A stretch of DNA of 64,000 nt from Parahaliea mediterranea (GTDB taxonomy: Bacteria > Pseudomonadota > Gammaproteobacteria > Pseudomonadales > Halieaceae): positions 45,866 to 109,865 of the forward strand of contig NZ_JAFKCZ010000016.1 in NCBI RefSeq assembly GCF_017255185.1. Direction: 5' to 3'. The notes beneath the pieces were generated by a model. That model did not search any database and was not told the DNA's origin. It was given only the letters and a program-made list of their open reading frames with translations. The translations under genes were made by a program, and so were the position numbers. Shown here piece after piece: positions 20,526 to 29,682 of the stretch (position 1 is the first letter of the stretch; each line of letters starts with the position of its first letter).

Positions 20526-20981
20526 CTACCGGCGGGGGTTGGGCGGCGGTGACCGGGATGCGTCTCCCGCTGGCCCCTTGAGTTCCACCACGTTGCCCTC
20601 GGGGTCGTTCAGGTAGATCGACGGCCCCTCCCCGCCGGCGCCGTAGCGGGTCTCGACCGGGCCCGGGTCGACCCCGCGCGCGGCCAGCCAGTCGCGCAAG
20701 GCTCCGGCGTCGAAAGGGCCGTCGCCAGCGGGCTCAACGCCGAGACAGAAATGGTCGAGATTGCGCCCTTCAATGCCCGGGGCGGCGCCCCCCGCCCGCC
20801 CCAGTTTGCCGTCCACCGGCACCAGGTCGATCAGGGCCTCGCCGGCGCGCAGCTGGTAGAGGCCGATGTCGGCCTGCTCCCGTTCCACTGTGCAACCCAA
20901 AACCTCGATGTAGAAGCGCTTCATGGCCTCGACGTCGATGACGCGCAGTACCAGGTGATCGAGTCGTTTGAGGGTAAACAC
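20526..20981 (-). CDS. VOC (glyoxalase-like) family protein
   Basis: About 151 residues with one vicinal-oxygen-chelate domain: LKRLDHLVLRVIDVEAMKRFYIEVLGC at the start, RNLDHFCLGVEPAG in the middle and SIYLNDPEGNVVELKGP at the end. The His and Glu metal ligands are present. A GTG start at 20981 is proposed because AAGGAGG lies seven bases upstream; no ATG is available nearby. It follows the larger two-domain VOC gene by 20 bases on the same strand. Function may be metal-dependent isomerase, dioxygenase or resistance; not decidable. Confidence 0.8.
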   Translation of the reverse strand: MFTLKRLDHLVLRVIDVEAMKRFYIEVLGCTVEREQADIGLYQLRAGEALIDLVPVDGKLGRAGGAAPGIEGRNLDHFCLGVEPAGDGPFDAGALRDWLAARGVDPGPVETRYGAGGEGPSIYLNDPEGNVVELKGPAGDASRSPPPNPRR

Positions 20982-21001
20982 GGCCCGGCCTCCTTGCGGG
21001 C

Positions 21002-21799
21002 TCAGCTTTGCCTGGCACCGACCAGCGCAAAGACCGCGCCCTGGGGGTCGAGGCCCTGCAGGGCAAACTCGCCGCCGGGGATTTCGTCGGGACCGTTGAG
21101 TACCTGGCCGCCGCCGGCGCGTATCCGCTCGATGGCGACGTCGATGTCGGGCACGCGGAAGTAGTAGTTCCACAGTGGTACCGGAACCTCCTCCGGTTTG
21201 GGCATGAGGGCGCCTATGACGCCGTTGTGGCGAATGAACTCGTAGCTGCCGAGCTCACCCAGGGGAATCTCGCCATCCTTGGTCCAGCCGAACTCCGTGC
21301 CGTAGAAAGACCAGGCCGCCGCGGGTTCGGGGGTGACCAGTTCGTTCCAGGCACAGTGGCCGGCGCGGGGCCGGTCGAAGGCGAAGGCCAGGCTGGTGGC
21401 GTCGCCGACGCCGCGCATGATGTAAAAGGGGGCGCCCTGGGGGTCGCCGAGCAGGGCGATACGGCCGACCTCGGGGATATCAAGGGGGGGCATCAGTACG
21501 GTGCCGCCGGCCTCGACCAGGCGCTGGAGGCATTCGTCCACGTTGTCCACGGCGATGTAGCCGAGCCAGGCCGGCCGGGCGCCGCCGTCCTTCATCTCCG
21601 CACTCAGGGGCATCATGCCGCCGACCTCGTGTACTTCGCCGCTGTCGCCATCGCGCATCCGCAGCAGCCGGTAATCCATGCCGGGCATGCCGCTGTCTTC
21701 GACCTGCCAGCCGAGCAGTTCGCTGTAGAAAGCGGCGGCCGCATCGGCGTCCTCGGTCAGTAGCTCATACCAGATAAATTCGCCGTGTTTGTTGGCCAT
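21002..21799 (-). CDS. Two-domain VOC family protein
   Basis: 265 residues comprising two VOC modules: MANKHGEFIWYELLTEDADAA to about 130, and HCAWNELVTPEPAAAWSFY to the end. Each has the DPQGAxFxxM/V closing strand (GDPQGAPFYIM, LDPQGAVFALVG). The pattern matches the CFP32/hydroxylase-like VOC proteins of actinobacteria and proteobacteria. It is probably co-transcribed with the single-domain VOC gene downstream. No substrate can be assigned. Confidence 0.82.
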   Translation of the reverse strand: MANKHGEFIWYELLTEDADAAAAFYSELLGWQVEDSGMPGMDYRLLRMRDGDSGEVHEVGGMMPLSAEMKDGGARPAWLGYIAVDNVDECLQRLVEAGGTVLMPPLDIPEVGRIALLGDPQGAPFYIMRGVGDATSLAFAFDRPRAGHCAWNELVTPEPAAAWSFYGTEFGWTKDGEIPLGELGSYEFIRHNGVIGALMPKPEEVPVPLWNYYFRVPDIDVAIERIRAGGGQVLNGPDEIPGGEFALQGLDPQGAVFALVGARQS

Positions 21800-22022
21800 G
21801 GTGGGTCTCCACTGTTTATTGATGGGGCGGGCTGGTCATCGGCGTCAACAGCGCGCTCCCTGGGCGCTGCAAAGCCGTCTGCGTTCCGCGGCGGTTAGTA
21901 CAGGATAGTCGCGGGCTTGCCGGCTGATTCGACAGGCAGGCAATTTTTTTTGGCAATTTTGTTCAATACGCCACATCGGGTATCGCGCAAGCTGGGCCCA
22001 TACCCGTCGATGGAAACTCGCA

Positions 22023-22613
22023 ATGACCCTGTCCGCACTGTGGCCGATGGCCGTTTTCGCGCTTGCCGCTTCTATTTCGCCCGGTCCGGTAAACCTGGTG
22101 TGCCTCAGCAGCGGTACGCGTTTTCCCGCGGCGCAGGGCCTGGGTTTTGTCACCGGCGCGACACTGGGCTTTATCGCCCTGATGCTGGCGTTATGCCTGG
22201 GTCTGCACAATCTGCTGATGTTGCTGCCCGCGTTTGAGGGGGTGCTGCGCTGGTCGGGTGTCGCATTCCTGCTCTACCTGAGCCTGCAACTGGCCCTGGC
22301 CGACGGACGGCTGGCCGGGGACGCGGGCGGGGGCGCCCCGGGTTTCCTGCTCGGCGTCGCAATGCAATGGTTGAACCCGAAAGCCTGGCTGGCGATCGTG
22401 GCCGGTGTCGGCGCCTATACCGGCGGTCAGTTGTCGCAGGCCCTGGTGTTCGCGGCGCTGTATCTGCCCATTTGCTGGCTGTCGCTGGCCAGCTGGCTGT
22501 GCGCCGGCGCTTGGCTGCGCCGGTATGTCCAGCGGCCAGCGGTGTTGGTGGCGGTCAACCGGGTTCTGGCGACGCTGCTGGCCGCCAGTTGCCTGTACCT
22601 GATTGCGGGCTAG
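22023..22613 (+). CDS. LysE family amino acid exporter
   Basis: 196 residues, six predicted membrane helices. The first helix AVFALAASISPGPVNLVCLSSG carries the family SPGPxN motif; LGVAMQWLNPKAWLAIVAGVGAYT is the conserved fourth-helix region. RhtB/LysE carriers export amino acids or similar small solutes from the cytoplasm. The 3' end overlaps that of a convergent AraC regulator gene by four bases, a common exporter-regulator pairing. Confidence 0.87.
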   Translation: MTLSALWPMAVFALAASISPGPVNLVCLSSGTRFPAAQGLGFVTGATLGFIALMLALCLGLHNLLMLLPAFEGVLRWSGVAFLLYLSLQLALADGRLAGDAGGGAPGFLLGVAMQWLNPKAWLAIVAGVGAYTGGQLSQALVFAALYLPICWLSLASWLCAGAWLRRYVQRPAVLVAVNRVLATLLAASCLYLIAG

Positions 22614-23440
22614 GCGTCGCGGTACTGGGCCGGCGTCGCCGCGACCAGCCGTTTGAAGGTGCGCTGGAAGTGCGGCTGATCGCTGAAACCGGCGTCCAGG
22701 GCAGCCTCGGCGATGGGTTTGCCGGCCTTCAACGCGCGCTGTCCGCGCTGGATGCGGCGATTGACCAGGTAGGCGTGGGGGGTGAGGCCGAAGTGCTGCT
22801 TGAAACCGCGGATCAACCGCCCGGCGCTGTAGCCTGAACGCTGGCACAGGGTGTCCAGGGACACCGCTTCGCTGGCGTTGTCATCGAGGTAGGCGGCCAC
22901 CTCGCGCAGGGCGGCGGGAGGCGGCGTCACCGGCTCCGGCGCCGGGCCCGCCACGGCGGCCATAAAGCCGGACAGGTACTCGACCACCTCGGACTGTTTG
23001 TCCAGCAAATCCCGGTCAGGGTCCAGCAGCACCGCGGCGAGTTGGCAATAGCCCGAATACCAGTGCGCGTCGTTGATGGTGGCGGCCGGGATGTCCTCCC
23101 AGCGCGGCGCCGCCAGTAGTCCTGCCTCGTGGCGCAGCCGGGTCAGCCACCCGGTCTCGACGTACAGCATGAGGTAGGACCATGGGGTGTCGTCGATCGG
23201 GTTGCAGGCGTGTACCCACTGCGGGTTCATCAACACCAGGGCGCCCTCGGCAACGCGGTAGTTGTCATCGCGGTAGCGGAAGGTGCTCACGCCGCCGGTG
23301 ATGGCCCCCAGTGACCAGTGGGTATGGCTGTGGGGGGCGTAGCAGACCTTGCGCCCGTCCTCGACCTTGCGCAGCTCGACGTGGGGCATTCTCGGGTCTC
23401 GCCAGAACAGTGGCTTGTTGGCATCGGCCATGGCGGGCAT
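22610..23440 (-). CDS. AraC family transcriptional regulator
   Basis: 276 residues. The N-terminal cupin sensing domain has CYAPHSHTHWSLGAITGG and ALVLMNPQWVHACNP. The C-terminal double HTH starts near 180 with LREVAAYLDDNASEAVSLDTL, and the conserved second HTH is AALDAGFSDQPHFQRTFKRLVAATPAQYR. It likely controls the convergent LysE exporter in response to an amino acid. ATG 23440 is used; a second Met three codons on is equally possible. Confidence 0.87.
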   Translation of the reverse strand: MPAMADANKPLFWRDPRMPHVELRKVEDGRKVCYAPHSHTHWSLGAITGGVSTFRYRDDNYRVAEGALVLMNPQWVHACNPIDDTPWSYLMLYVETGWLTRLRHEAGLLAAPRWEDIPAATINDAHWYSGYCQLAAVLLDPDRDLLDKQSEVVEYLSGFMAAVAGPAPEPVTPPPAALREVAAYLDDNASEAVSLDTLCQRSGYSAGRLIRGFKQHFGLTPHAYLVNRRIQRGQRALKAGKPIAEAALDAGFSDQPHFQRTFKRLVAATPAQYRDA

Positions 23441-23513
23441 TTCCGATTGTCTTGGGAGGCACCCATATTGACCGACGGGCGTTTGAAATCAAGCACTTCG
23501 GATGCCAGTGGTC

Positions 23514-23543
23514 CGCGGCGACGAAACCATCGATATAGGGCAT
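23514..23543 (-). pseudogene. 5' remnant of a DUF1428-like gene
   Basis: From a strong ribosome site (AAGGAG, six bases spacing) an ATG at 23543 encodes MPYIDGFVAA. This matches the invariant N-terminus of small DUF1428 proteins (typically M-x-Y-V/I-D-G-F-V-x-A-V). After residue 10 the frame loses any family similarity and runs into the AraC gene. It looks like a truncated gene left by a deletion. The match is short, so caution is due. Confidence 0.4.
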
Positions 23544-23731
23544 GTTGTTCTCCTTGTCTGGGGAATTTACCACCTGGTCGTCCCGCAAGGGGGCGATTCG
23601 ACAGCGGTGAAGAATTTTCCGGTGTCGTGTAATACAGGTGCCCCCAGGAGCTGGCGTGTCTGCCTGCTTGGTCTAAGATTTGCGTGAGAACCTGCCGACA
23701 TTCACACTTTGATCAGTGGAGCGAGTCCCCA

Positions 23732-24625
23732 GTGACACGGTTTGAGAAACAGTTTGAGAAAATGCGCGATGCCAGTGGCTTTATCGCCGCCCTCGACCAG
23801 AGCGGCGGCAGCACGCCCAAGGCCCTGCGCCTCTACGGCATCGACGAGGGCGCCTGGAGCAGCGACGCGCAGATGTTCGACCTGGTCCACGCCATGCGCA
23901 CCCGCATCATGACGGCGCCGGCCTTCGACGGCGACCGCATCCTCGGCGCCATCCTGTTCGAGGACACCATGGAGCGCCAGATGGCCGGGCAGGGCACCGC
24001 GCACTACCTGTGGGCGGTGAAGCGCGTGGTGCCCTTCCTCAAGGTCGACAAGGGCCTGGCGGAGGTCGAGCAGGGCGTACAGTTGATGAAGCCCATGCCC
24101 GGCCTGGGCGAGCTGCTCGCGCGGGCCAGGGACGCCGGTGTGTTCGGCACCAAGATGCGCTCGTTCATCCGCGAGGCCAATGCCGAGGGTATCCAGGCCG
24201 TTGTCGACCAGCAATTCGCCATCGCGCGCGAGATTGCCGCTGCCGGCCTGGTGCCCATCATTGAGCCGGAGGTGGATATCCACTGCCCGCACAAGGCGGC
24301 GGCGGAAGGCCAGCTCAAGCGCTGTCTGCTGGCGGCGCTCGATGACCTGGATGACAGTATCCATGTCATGCTCAAGCTGACCCTGCCAGAGGAGGAAGGC
24401 CTGCACACAGAGTGCGTGGCGCACCCGCGGGTGCTGCGCGTGGTGGCGCTGAGCGGCGGCTACAGCCGCGACGAGGCCAACGCCCGTTTGCGGCGGCAGC
24501 CCGGTGTGGTGGCGAGTTTCTCCCGGGCGCTGACCGAGGGGCTGTCCGTGCACCAGTCCGAGGCCGAGTTCAGCGCCCTGCTGGATGCTTCCATCCAGAG
24601 TATTTACGAGGCCTCCCTGACCTGA
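23732..24625 (+). CDS. fda: Class I fructose-bisphosphate aldolase
   Basis: 297 residues with near-identical motifs to the bacterial class I aldolase of the Staphylococcus Fda type: FIAALDQSGGSTPKAL, MFDLVHAMRTRIMT, GAILFEDTMERQM, VPFLKVDKGLA, FGTKMRSFI and LVPIIEPEVDIH. The Schiff-base lysine is in VMLKLTLPEEE. It cleaves or forms fructose 1,6-bisphosphate without metal. A GTG at 23732 (VTRFEKQFEKM) matches the family N-terminus, although the ribosome site is weak. An upstream ATG frame at 23684 would add 16 unmatched residues. Confidence 0.92.
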   Translation: MTRFEKQFEKMRDASGFIAALDQSGGSTPKALRLYGIDEGAWSSDAQMFDLVHAMRTRIMTAPAFDGDRILGAILFEDTMERQMAGQGTAHYLWAVKRVVPFLKVDKGLAEVEQGVQLMKPMPGLGELLARARDAGVFGTKMRSFIREANAEGIQAVVDQQFAIAREIAAAGLVPIIEPEVDIHCPHKAAAEGQLKRCLLAALDDLDDSIHVMLKLTLPEEEGLHTECVAHPRVLRVVALSGGYSRDEANARLRRQPGVVASFSRALTEGLSVHQSEAEFSALLDASIQSIYEASLT

Positions 24626-24640
24626 GGCCGGGGGTCTGCC

Positions 24641-26161
24641 TCAGAAAAAGCCCAGCGGGTTGACGTCGTAGCTCACCAGCAGGTTCTTGGTCTGCTGGTA
24701 GTGTTCCAGCGCCACCTTGTGGGTTTCACGGCCGACCCCGGATTTCTTGTAGCCGCCGAAGGCCGCGTGGGCGGGGTACTGGTGATAGCAGTTGGTCCAC
24801 ACCCGTCCGGCCTGGATGCCGCGGCCCATGCGGTAGGACAGGTTCATGTCCCGGGTCCACACGCCGGCGCCCAGGCCGAAGTCGGTGTCGTTGGCGATGG
24901 CCAGCGCCTCCGCCTCGTCGCTGAAAGTGGCGGTGGACACTACCGGGCCAAAGATTTCCTCCTGGAACACGCGCATCTTGTTCATGCCCTTGAGCAGGGT
25001 GGGCTGGATGTAGAAGCCGCCCTCGTAGCCGCCGGCGACCTTTTCCGCCTCGCCGCCCATCAGCACGGTGGCGCCCTCCTGCTTGCCGATCTCGATGTAA
25101 TTGATGATCTTCTCGAACTGCTCCTGGGAGGCCTGGGCGCCGACCATGGTGTCGGTGTCCAGCGGGTTGCCACGCTGGATCTGTTGTGCGCGCTCCATTA
25201 CCCGGCCGATGAAGTCCTCGTAGATGGATTCCTGTACCAGCAGCCGCGACGGGCAGGTGCAGACCTCGCCCTGGTTGAAGAAGGCCAGCACCGCCCCTTC
25301 CACGCACTTGCTGACGAAGGCGTCTTCCTGGTCGAGAATGTCCGCGAAGTAAATGTTGGGGGACTTGCCGCCCAGCTCCACGGTGGAGGGAATGATATTC
25401 TGGGCGGCGCAGCGCAGGATGTGCGAACCCACCGGCGTGGAGCCGGTGAAGGCGATCTTGGCGATGCGCTGGCTGCTGGCCAGGGCCTGGCCGGCTTCCC
25501 CGCCGTAGCCGTTGACAACGTTAAGCACCCCGGCGGGGAACAGGTCGCCGATCAGTTCCATCAGCAGCAGGATGGTCGCCGGGGTCTGTTCGGCGGGCTT
25601 GAGCACCACGCAGTTGCCCGCGGCGAGCGCCGGCGCCAGCTTCCAGGCCGCCATCAGGATGGGGAAGTTCCAGGGGATGATCTGGCCCACCACCCCCAGG
25701 GGTTCGTGGAAGTGGTAGGCCACGGTGTGCTCGTCCACCTCGCCGATGCTGCCCTCCTGGGCGCGGATGCAGCCGGCGAAGTAGCGGAAGTGGTCCGCCG
25801 CCAGCGGGATGTCCGCCGCCAGGGTTTCGCGCACCGCCTTGCCGTTGTCCCAGGTTTCGGCCACCGCCAGTTGTTCGAGGTTGGCCTCGATGCGGTCGGC
25901 CACCCGTAGCAGCGCGCGCGAGCGCTCCGCCACCGGGGTTTTACCCCAGGCCGGGGCCGCGGCGTGAGCGGCGTCCAGGGCCTTGTCGATATCCGCCGCC
26001 GAGGAGCGCGGCACCTGGCAGAATACCGCGCCGTTGACCGGCGAGATATTGTCGAAATAGCGGCCGTCCGCCGGGGGCACCCAGTCGCCGCCGATAAAGT
26101 TGTCGTAGCGCGGCTTGAAATTGACCACGGCGCCGTCGGTGTTGGGGTTGCTGTAGATCAT
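24641..26161 (-). CDS. NAD-dependent aldehyde dehydrogenase (ExaC/AcoD type)
   Basis: 506 residues. [34 protein letters not shown] and [13 protein letters not shown] (catalytic Glu) lead to the nucleophilic cysteine in [13 protein letters not shown]. The double-cysteine CTC is typical of the AcoD/ExaC acetaldehyde dehydrogenases, and the C-terminal [15 protein letters not shown] matches that group. It oxidises short aliphatic aldehydes to acids. It is the last gene of a leftward set, 54 bases after the papain-like protein, so the aldehyde might come from polyamine or ethanol metabolism. Confidence 0.93.
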   Translation of the reverse strand: MIYSNPNTDGAVVNFKPRYDNFIGGDWVPPADGRYFDNISPVNGAVFCQVPRSSAADIDKALDAAHAAAPAWGKTPVAERSRALLRVADRIEANLEQLAVAETWDNGKAVRETLAADIPLAADHFRYFAGCIRAQEGSIGEVDEHTVAYHFHEPLGVVGQIIPWNFPILMAAWKLAPALAAGNCVVLKPAEQTPATILLLMELIGDLFPAGVLNVVNGYGGEAGQALASSQRIAKIAFTGSTPVGSHILRCAAQNIIPSTVELGGKSPNIYFADILDQEDAFVSKCVEGAVLAFFNQGEVCTCPSRLLVQESIYEDFIGRVMERAQQIQRGNPLDTDTMVGAQASQEQFEKIINYIEIGKQEGATVLMGGEAEKVAGGYEGGFYIQPTLLKGMNKMRVFQEEIFGPVVSTATFSDEAEALAIANDTDFGLGAGVWTRDMNLSYRMGRGIQAGRVWTNCYHQYPAHAAFGGYKKSGVGRETHKVALEHYQQTKNLLVSYDVNPLGFF

Positions 26162-26215
26162 GATCCGCTCCGCCTTTATTGGAATGAGTGAGAAGCCGAT
26201 CCTGAGTATAGACCC

Positions 26216-28213
26216 TCAGCCGGGCAGGCGGTCTCGCGCCCAGCTCGCCAGTGCCAGCTCCCGCGCGGCGGCCACTTCCGGCTCGGGTACCGCGTCCAGC
26301 GGCGGCACCGACAGCGGCTCGTCGTGAAAGATGTACAGCCGCGAGGCCAACTGGGGAAAGGGCAGGGAGGACTCGCCGAAGCGCTCGCCGTTGCCCTGGG
26401 TGGACACCGTCACCTCCTGGCCCCAGTCCTGGCCGCTGTCGTTGTTGGGGTTGTAGAAATACACCCGCATGGTGCCCGCCTGGTCCAGCGCCACCCGCAT
26501 CAGCGAGATGGCGTGCCAGCCCACGAAGCGACCCAGGCTGTCGGTCATCGCCAGCCCCGCCGGCTGCGGGTGGATCATCGGCTGGTTGCCGTTGTAGAGC
26601 GGGTGGTAGCTGGCGAAGAAGTGGCGCAGGAAGCGGTCGTAGTCCTTGAGCTGGCCGCTGCCCACATCCACCGCGATGGCGAACTCGCGGCCCACCCACC
26701 AGCCGTGGAATTCGGGGTTGATCCAGCAGTGGGGGTCTTCGCCGCGGCCGGCGCAGCGCTGGCCCATTTCGTGGTAGATGCGGTCCAGGTGCGGCACCAG
26801 CAGGGTGGACACCGGGTCGTTGTCGATCGGCACGCTGAGCCCCAGGCCTGCCGCCAGGGTGCCGGAATTGATCGCCTGGCCCTCGAAGTGCATCAGCAAA
26901 CTGTCGAAGCGGGCGACCTGGGCGATCATCTGCAGCAGGTAATCCGGGTCGCTGTAGGCCCACATGGAAATCGCCCGGGCCGACTGGCAGGTGGGATTGT
27001 TGCCCTGGCCGACGCCCAGCGGCTGGCCCAATACCGCGATCACCGCGGCCAGCAGGTAGACCCCCGGGGGGTGGGCGGTGCCGAACACCACCGCCAGGGT
27101 ATTGGCGGCCTGGCCGGACAGGGGCAGGGCGATCTGCCGCCACAGCCCCGGGGCGATCGCGGGCATGTACAGGATGCCGCGCTCCAGCAACATGGCCAGG
27201 CCGTAGACGGCCTGGGCGGTCTCGGTGTGGATCGCCTCGGTGATCAGGCGGTAGCTGAGCTCGGAATAGCACTGCAGGCAGTCGCGGCCGGTACTGCTCA
27301 GGCCCAGGGCGTCCGCGACCAGTTCCTGGCGGCCCACATTCAGCAGCCAGCGCAGGAAGCTGGCGTGGTAGTCCGACACCAGCCCCACGTCGTGCATGGC
27401 CCGGGCGAAACCGCCGGCCTCCTGTTGCAGGGCGTTGAAATCCATCGCCTCCAGGCGCTCGCGGTAGGCGGGCAGGCCCGGGTCGTCGATGCAACCCTGG
27501 GTGGGGCCGAACAGGGCGGAGATCAGCCGGTCCGCTCCCAGGCGGGCGTCGCCGATCAGGCCCTCGCTGCGAGTCAGGGTGAGGGCGATCTGGGTGATCA
27601 TGGCCTTGACGTTCTGCACTTGTAACGGCCGCTGCCCGAGTATGCGCCAGATCTCGTCGCAGAGTTTGCCGAGGATGTCCTCGTAGCCGATGTGCTCGAC
27701 CAGGAACGCGAACAGTTGATCGACCACCGGGGTCAGTTCACTCTGCCGAAGGCGCAGGACCTCGCTGGCGCTGCCGGCGAATACCCGGTTCAGGTTGTGC
27801 GCCATGACCTGGGTCAGGAAATGCCGGGCCTGCTCCGGGGAGTAGCCCGGGCAGATGTGCTCGCCGTTGGCCACGGCCAGTGCCCGCAGCAGGCTGATGC
27901 ACTCGATGGTGACCGACTGCCGGTCGCCCTGCTCGAAGGTATTGGCCACCAGGCCGGCGAGCAGGGTTTCCGGGTGCTGCCAGTCGCTGCCGTGGAAAAT
28001 GCCCGCGGCGTCCAGCCTGGGCGCCAGACGGTAGAGGCGCGCGATGCCATCCGGCGCCAGCAGCAGGCGCCGGGCCAGTTCCAGCACCGAGGGCGCCATG
28101 CCCGGCTTGGCAAAGGGGCGCGCCCGTTCCAGGCGCTGCACGGCGGATTCAATGGAGCGCTCCAGCGAATCCACCGGCGCCGCAGCCTGTCGGCTGCCAG
28201 TTTCTTCAGACAT
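26216..28213 (-). CDS. Uncharacterised 665-aa protein with papain-like Cys/His/Asn signature
   Basis: I do not recognise a named family. The first 380 residues are helical, without membrane segments or signal peptide. From about 400 there is a papain-like arrangement: Gln402 six residues before Cys408 in GVGQGNNPTCQSARAISMW (papain spacing Gln19/Cys25), His566 in RFVGWHAISLMRVAL, and Asn587 in VYFYNPNNDSGQDWG, where the His and Asn segments form adjacent strands. This suggests a cysteine peptidase, amidase or transglutaminase-like acyltransferase. Its start overlaps the ATP-grasp gene by 8 bases, so they are coupled and probably act on the same amide. The catalytic role is inferred. Confidence 0.75.
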   Translation of the reverse strand: MSEETGSRQAAAPVDSLERSIESAVQRLERARPFAKPGMAPSVLELARRLLLAPDGIARLYRLAPRLDAAGIFHGSDWQHPETLLAGLVANTFEQGDRQSVTIECISLLRALAVANGEHICPGYSPEQARHFLTQVMAHNLNRVFAGSASEVLRLRQSELTPVVDQLFAFLVEHIGYEDILGKLCDEIWRILGQRPLQVQNVKAMITQIALTLTRSEGLIGDARLGADRLISALFGPTQGCIDDPGLPAYRERLEAMDFNALQQEAGGFARAMHDVGLVSDYHASFLRWLLNVGRQELVADALGLSSTGRDCLQCYSELSYRLITEAIHTETAQAVYGLAMLLERGILYMPAIAPGLWRQIALPLSGQAANTLAVVFGTAHPPGVYLLAAVIAVLGQPLGVGQGNNPTCQSARAISMWAYSDPDYLLQMIAQVARFDSLLMHFEGQAINSGTLAAGLGLSVPIDNDPVSTLLVPHLDRIYHEMGQRCAGRGEDPHCWINPEFHGWWVGREFAIAVDVGSGQLKDYDRFLRHFFASYHPLYNGNQPMIHPQPAGLAMTDSLGRFVGWHAISLMRVALDQAGTMRVYFYNPNNDSGQDWGQEVTVSTQGNGERFGESSLPFPQLASRLYIFHDEPLSVPPLDAVPEPEVAAARELALASWARDRLPG

Positions 28214-29435
28214 AGAAGTCCAGACTCTCCTGGTGCTTGAGCAATTCCCGCATACGATAGGGGTCGTCGCCGAAGAAGTACACCAGGCCCCAGTGGGTGC
28301 CGAAGGCGGTGCGCTTGGTGACCTTGTTTTCCAGCGGCGCCTGCAGCTCGTGGTATTCGAAGAAGGGGTCCTGTTCGGTCTCCTCGGGAATCACCAGCTC
28401 GCTGACCACCCGGCGGCGGGGGTACACGCCGAAGCAGCCCGCGTGGCCGGTGGCGTCCACTACCTCCTTGGGGAAGAAGTCGGTAATTTCCTCTTCGGTG
28501 GTGTGCGGGTCGAAGCACAGCACGGTCGCCTGGTAGGCATTGAAGCCGTAGGCGCGCTCCAGCAGCTCGAACACTTTGAAGCCCGGCGGGCGGTAGGCCA
28601 CTTCGCCGAAGTACATTTTGCCGTCGCTGGTCACGAAGTACTCCGGGTGGATGAGACCGAAGGAAATGTCGAAGGTATCGATCAGTTTCTCGATCTCCTC
28701 GGTGATGCGCGGGCGCCACTTTTCCAGCTCCGGGGAGGCGGGCACGAACACCGAGTACCCCAGGGTGACGTATTCGCTGATGTTGAGGAAGCGGATCTTG
28801 CCGTCGTGAATCCAGGCCTCCACCGCGAACTCCCAGCCGTCCAGGTGGCTCTCCATGAGCGAGGGAAATTCCTCGTCGGGGATGCTGTCGACCTCGTCGG
28901 GGGTGCGGATCACCCGGTGGCCCAGGCAGCCGGCCTTGTCGAAGGCCTTGAGGTGGATCGGGTCGTTGGGGTCGCCGTCCAGCTTCAGCAGGGCCTGGTT
29001 GACCCGCTTGAGAAAGCGGATGACGTCGCTTTTGTCGTGGGCTTCCTCGAAGATGCCCACGCGGATGCCGCCCAGCTGCGCGCGGCGCTTCATCAGCGCC
29101 TTGTCGCGGAACAGCAGCGACTGGCCGAGCAGGCGGGGGTTGTCCAGCAGCACCGAGTTGATGGCGCCGGCCCACTCCACGGTCTCCTCAAATAGGGGGA
29201 TGGCCACGTCCACGCCCTCCTCCTTCAGGCGTTCGGCCAGCTCCACCGAGCGGTCGTTGATGCGCTCGAAATCCCAGGAAATGAAGGGGATGTTGTTGCT
29301 TTCGGCGTATTCCCGGGCCCACTCCGGGGCCACCACCACGTAGCGGCGGTCTTCCATGCGGTCCACTGCGTCGATGGCGTTGAGTACCCAGCCCAACAGT
29401 GCCACGTAGCCTTTGTTGCCCTTGCTGTTTGCCAT
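28206..29435 (-). CDS. ATP-grasp ligase
   Basis: 409 residues, carboxylate-amine ligase type. An N-terminal Rossmann-like pre-domain (VVVAPEWAREYAESNNIPF) is followed by LLFRDKALMKRRAQLGGIRV, the nucleotide-binding HLKAFDKAGCLGHRVI, MESHLDGWEFAVEAWIHDG, and metal-ligand segments FGLIHPEYF and MYFGEVAYRPPG. The C-terminal 80 residues hold TKRTAFGTHWGLVYFFGDDP. It probably joins an amino acid or amine to a carboxylate through an acyl phosphate. GAGGCGAGT precedes the ATG. It is first in the operon with the papain-like protein and aldehyde dehydrogenase, and divergent from aguAB. Substrates are unknown. Confidence 0.88.
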   Translation of the reverse strand: MANSKGNKGYVALLGWVLNAIDAVDRMEDRRYVVVAPEWAREYAESNNIPFISWDFERINDRSVELAERLKEEGVDVAIPLFEETVEWAGAINSVLLDNPRLLGQSLLFRDKALMKRRAQLGGIRVGIFEEAHDKSDVIRFLKRVNQALLKLDGDPNDPIHLKAFDKAGCLGHRVIRTPDEVDSIPDEEFPSLMESHLDGWEFAVEAWIHDGKIRFLNISEYVTLGYSVFVPASPELEKWRPRITEEIEKLIDTFDISFGLIHPEYFVTSDGKMYFGEVAYRPPGFKVFELLERAYGFNAYQATVLCFDPHTTEEEITDFFPKEVVDATGHAGCFGVYPRRRVVSELVIPEETEQDPFFEYHELQAPLENKVTKRTAFGTHWGLVYFFGDDPYRMRELLKHQESLDFYV

Positions 29436-29600
29436 ACTCGCCTCCTGCTCATTGCGCCAGCGAGCCTGAAGGCATGTCGGCAGGACGCTGGCTCCAGTGA
29501 TGTGTTACCGGCGCATAGCGGGAGTTACCACCCCTGCATTGCGCACGGGCCCTACAGTCTCTCGCAGTGGGTCTGGATACGCAAATCGGTGGCCGTGAGC

Positions 29601-29621
29601 CGCCCGGCAAATCGCCGGGCG
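29601..29621. repeat. 8-bp stem hairpin in the aguA/ATP-grasp divergent region
   Basis: CGCCCGGC (29601-29608) and GCCGGGCG (29614-29621) are exact reverse complements around AAATC. There is no T-run on either side. It lies 61 bases upstream of aguA and may be an operator or leader hairpin. Confidence 0.5.
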
Positions 29622-29682
29622 CCGTGGCCGCCGACTGTGCTACATTGCCGCTGCGTAAATCGCGCTAATCGGGAATTCTTTG

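Noticed and set aside
25941..27494. A long minus-strand frame overlapping the 665-aa gene and aldehyde dehydrogenase
   Set aside because: Arg/Pro/Gly-rich translation in a shifted frame of two real genes; no family features or ribosome site.
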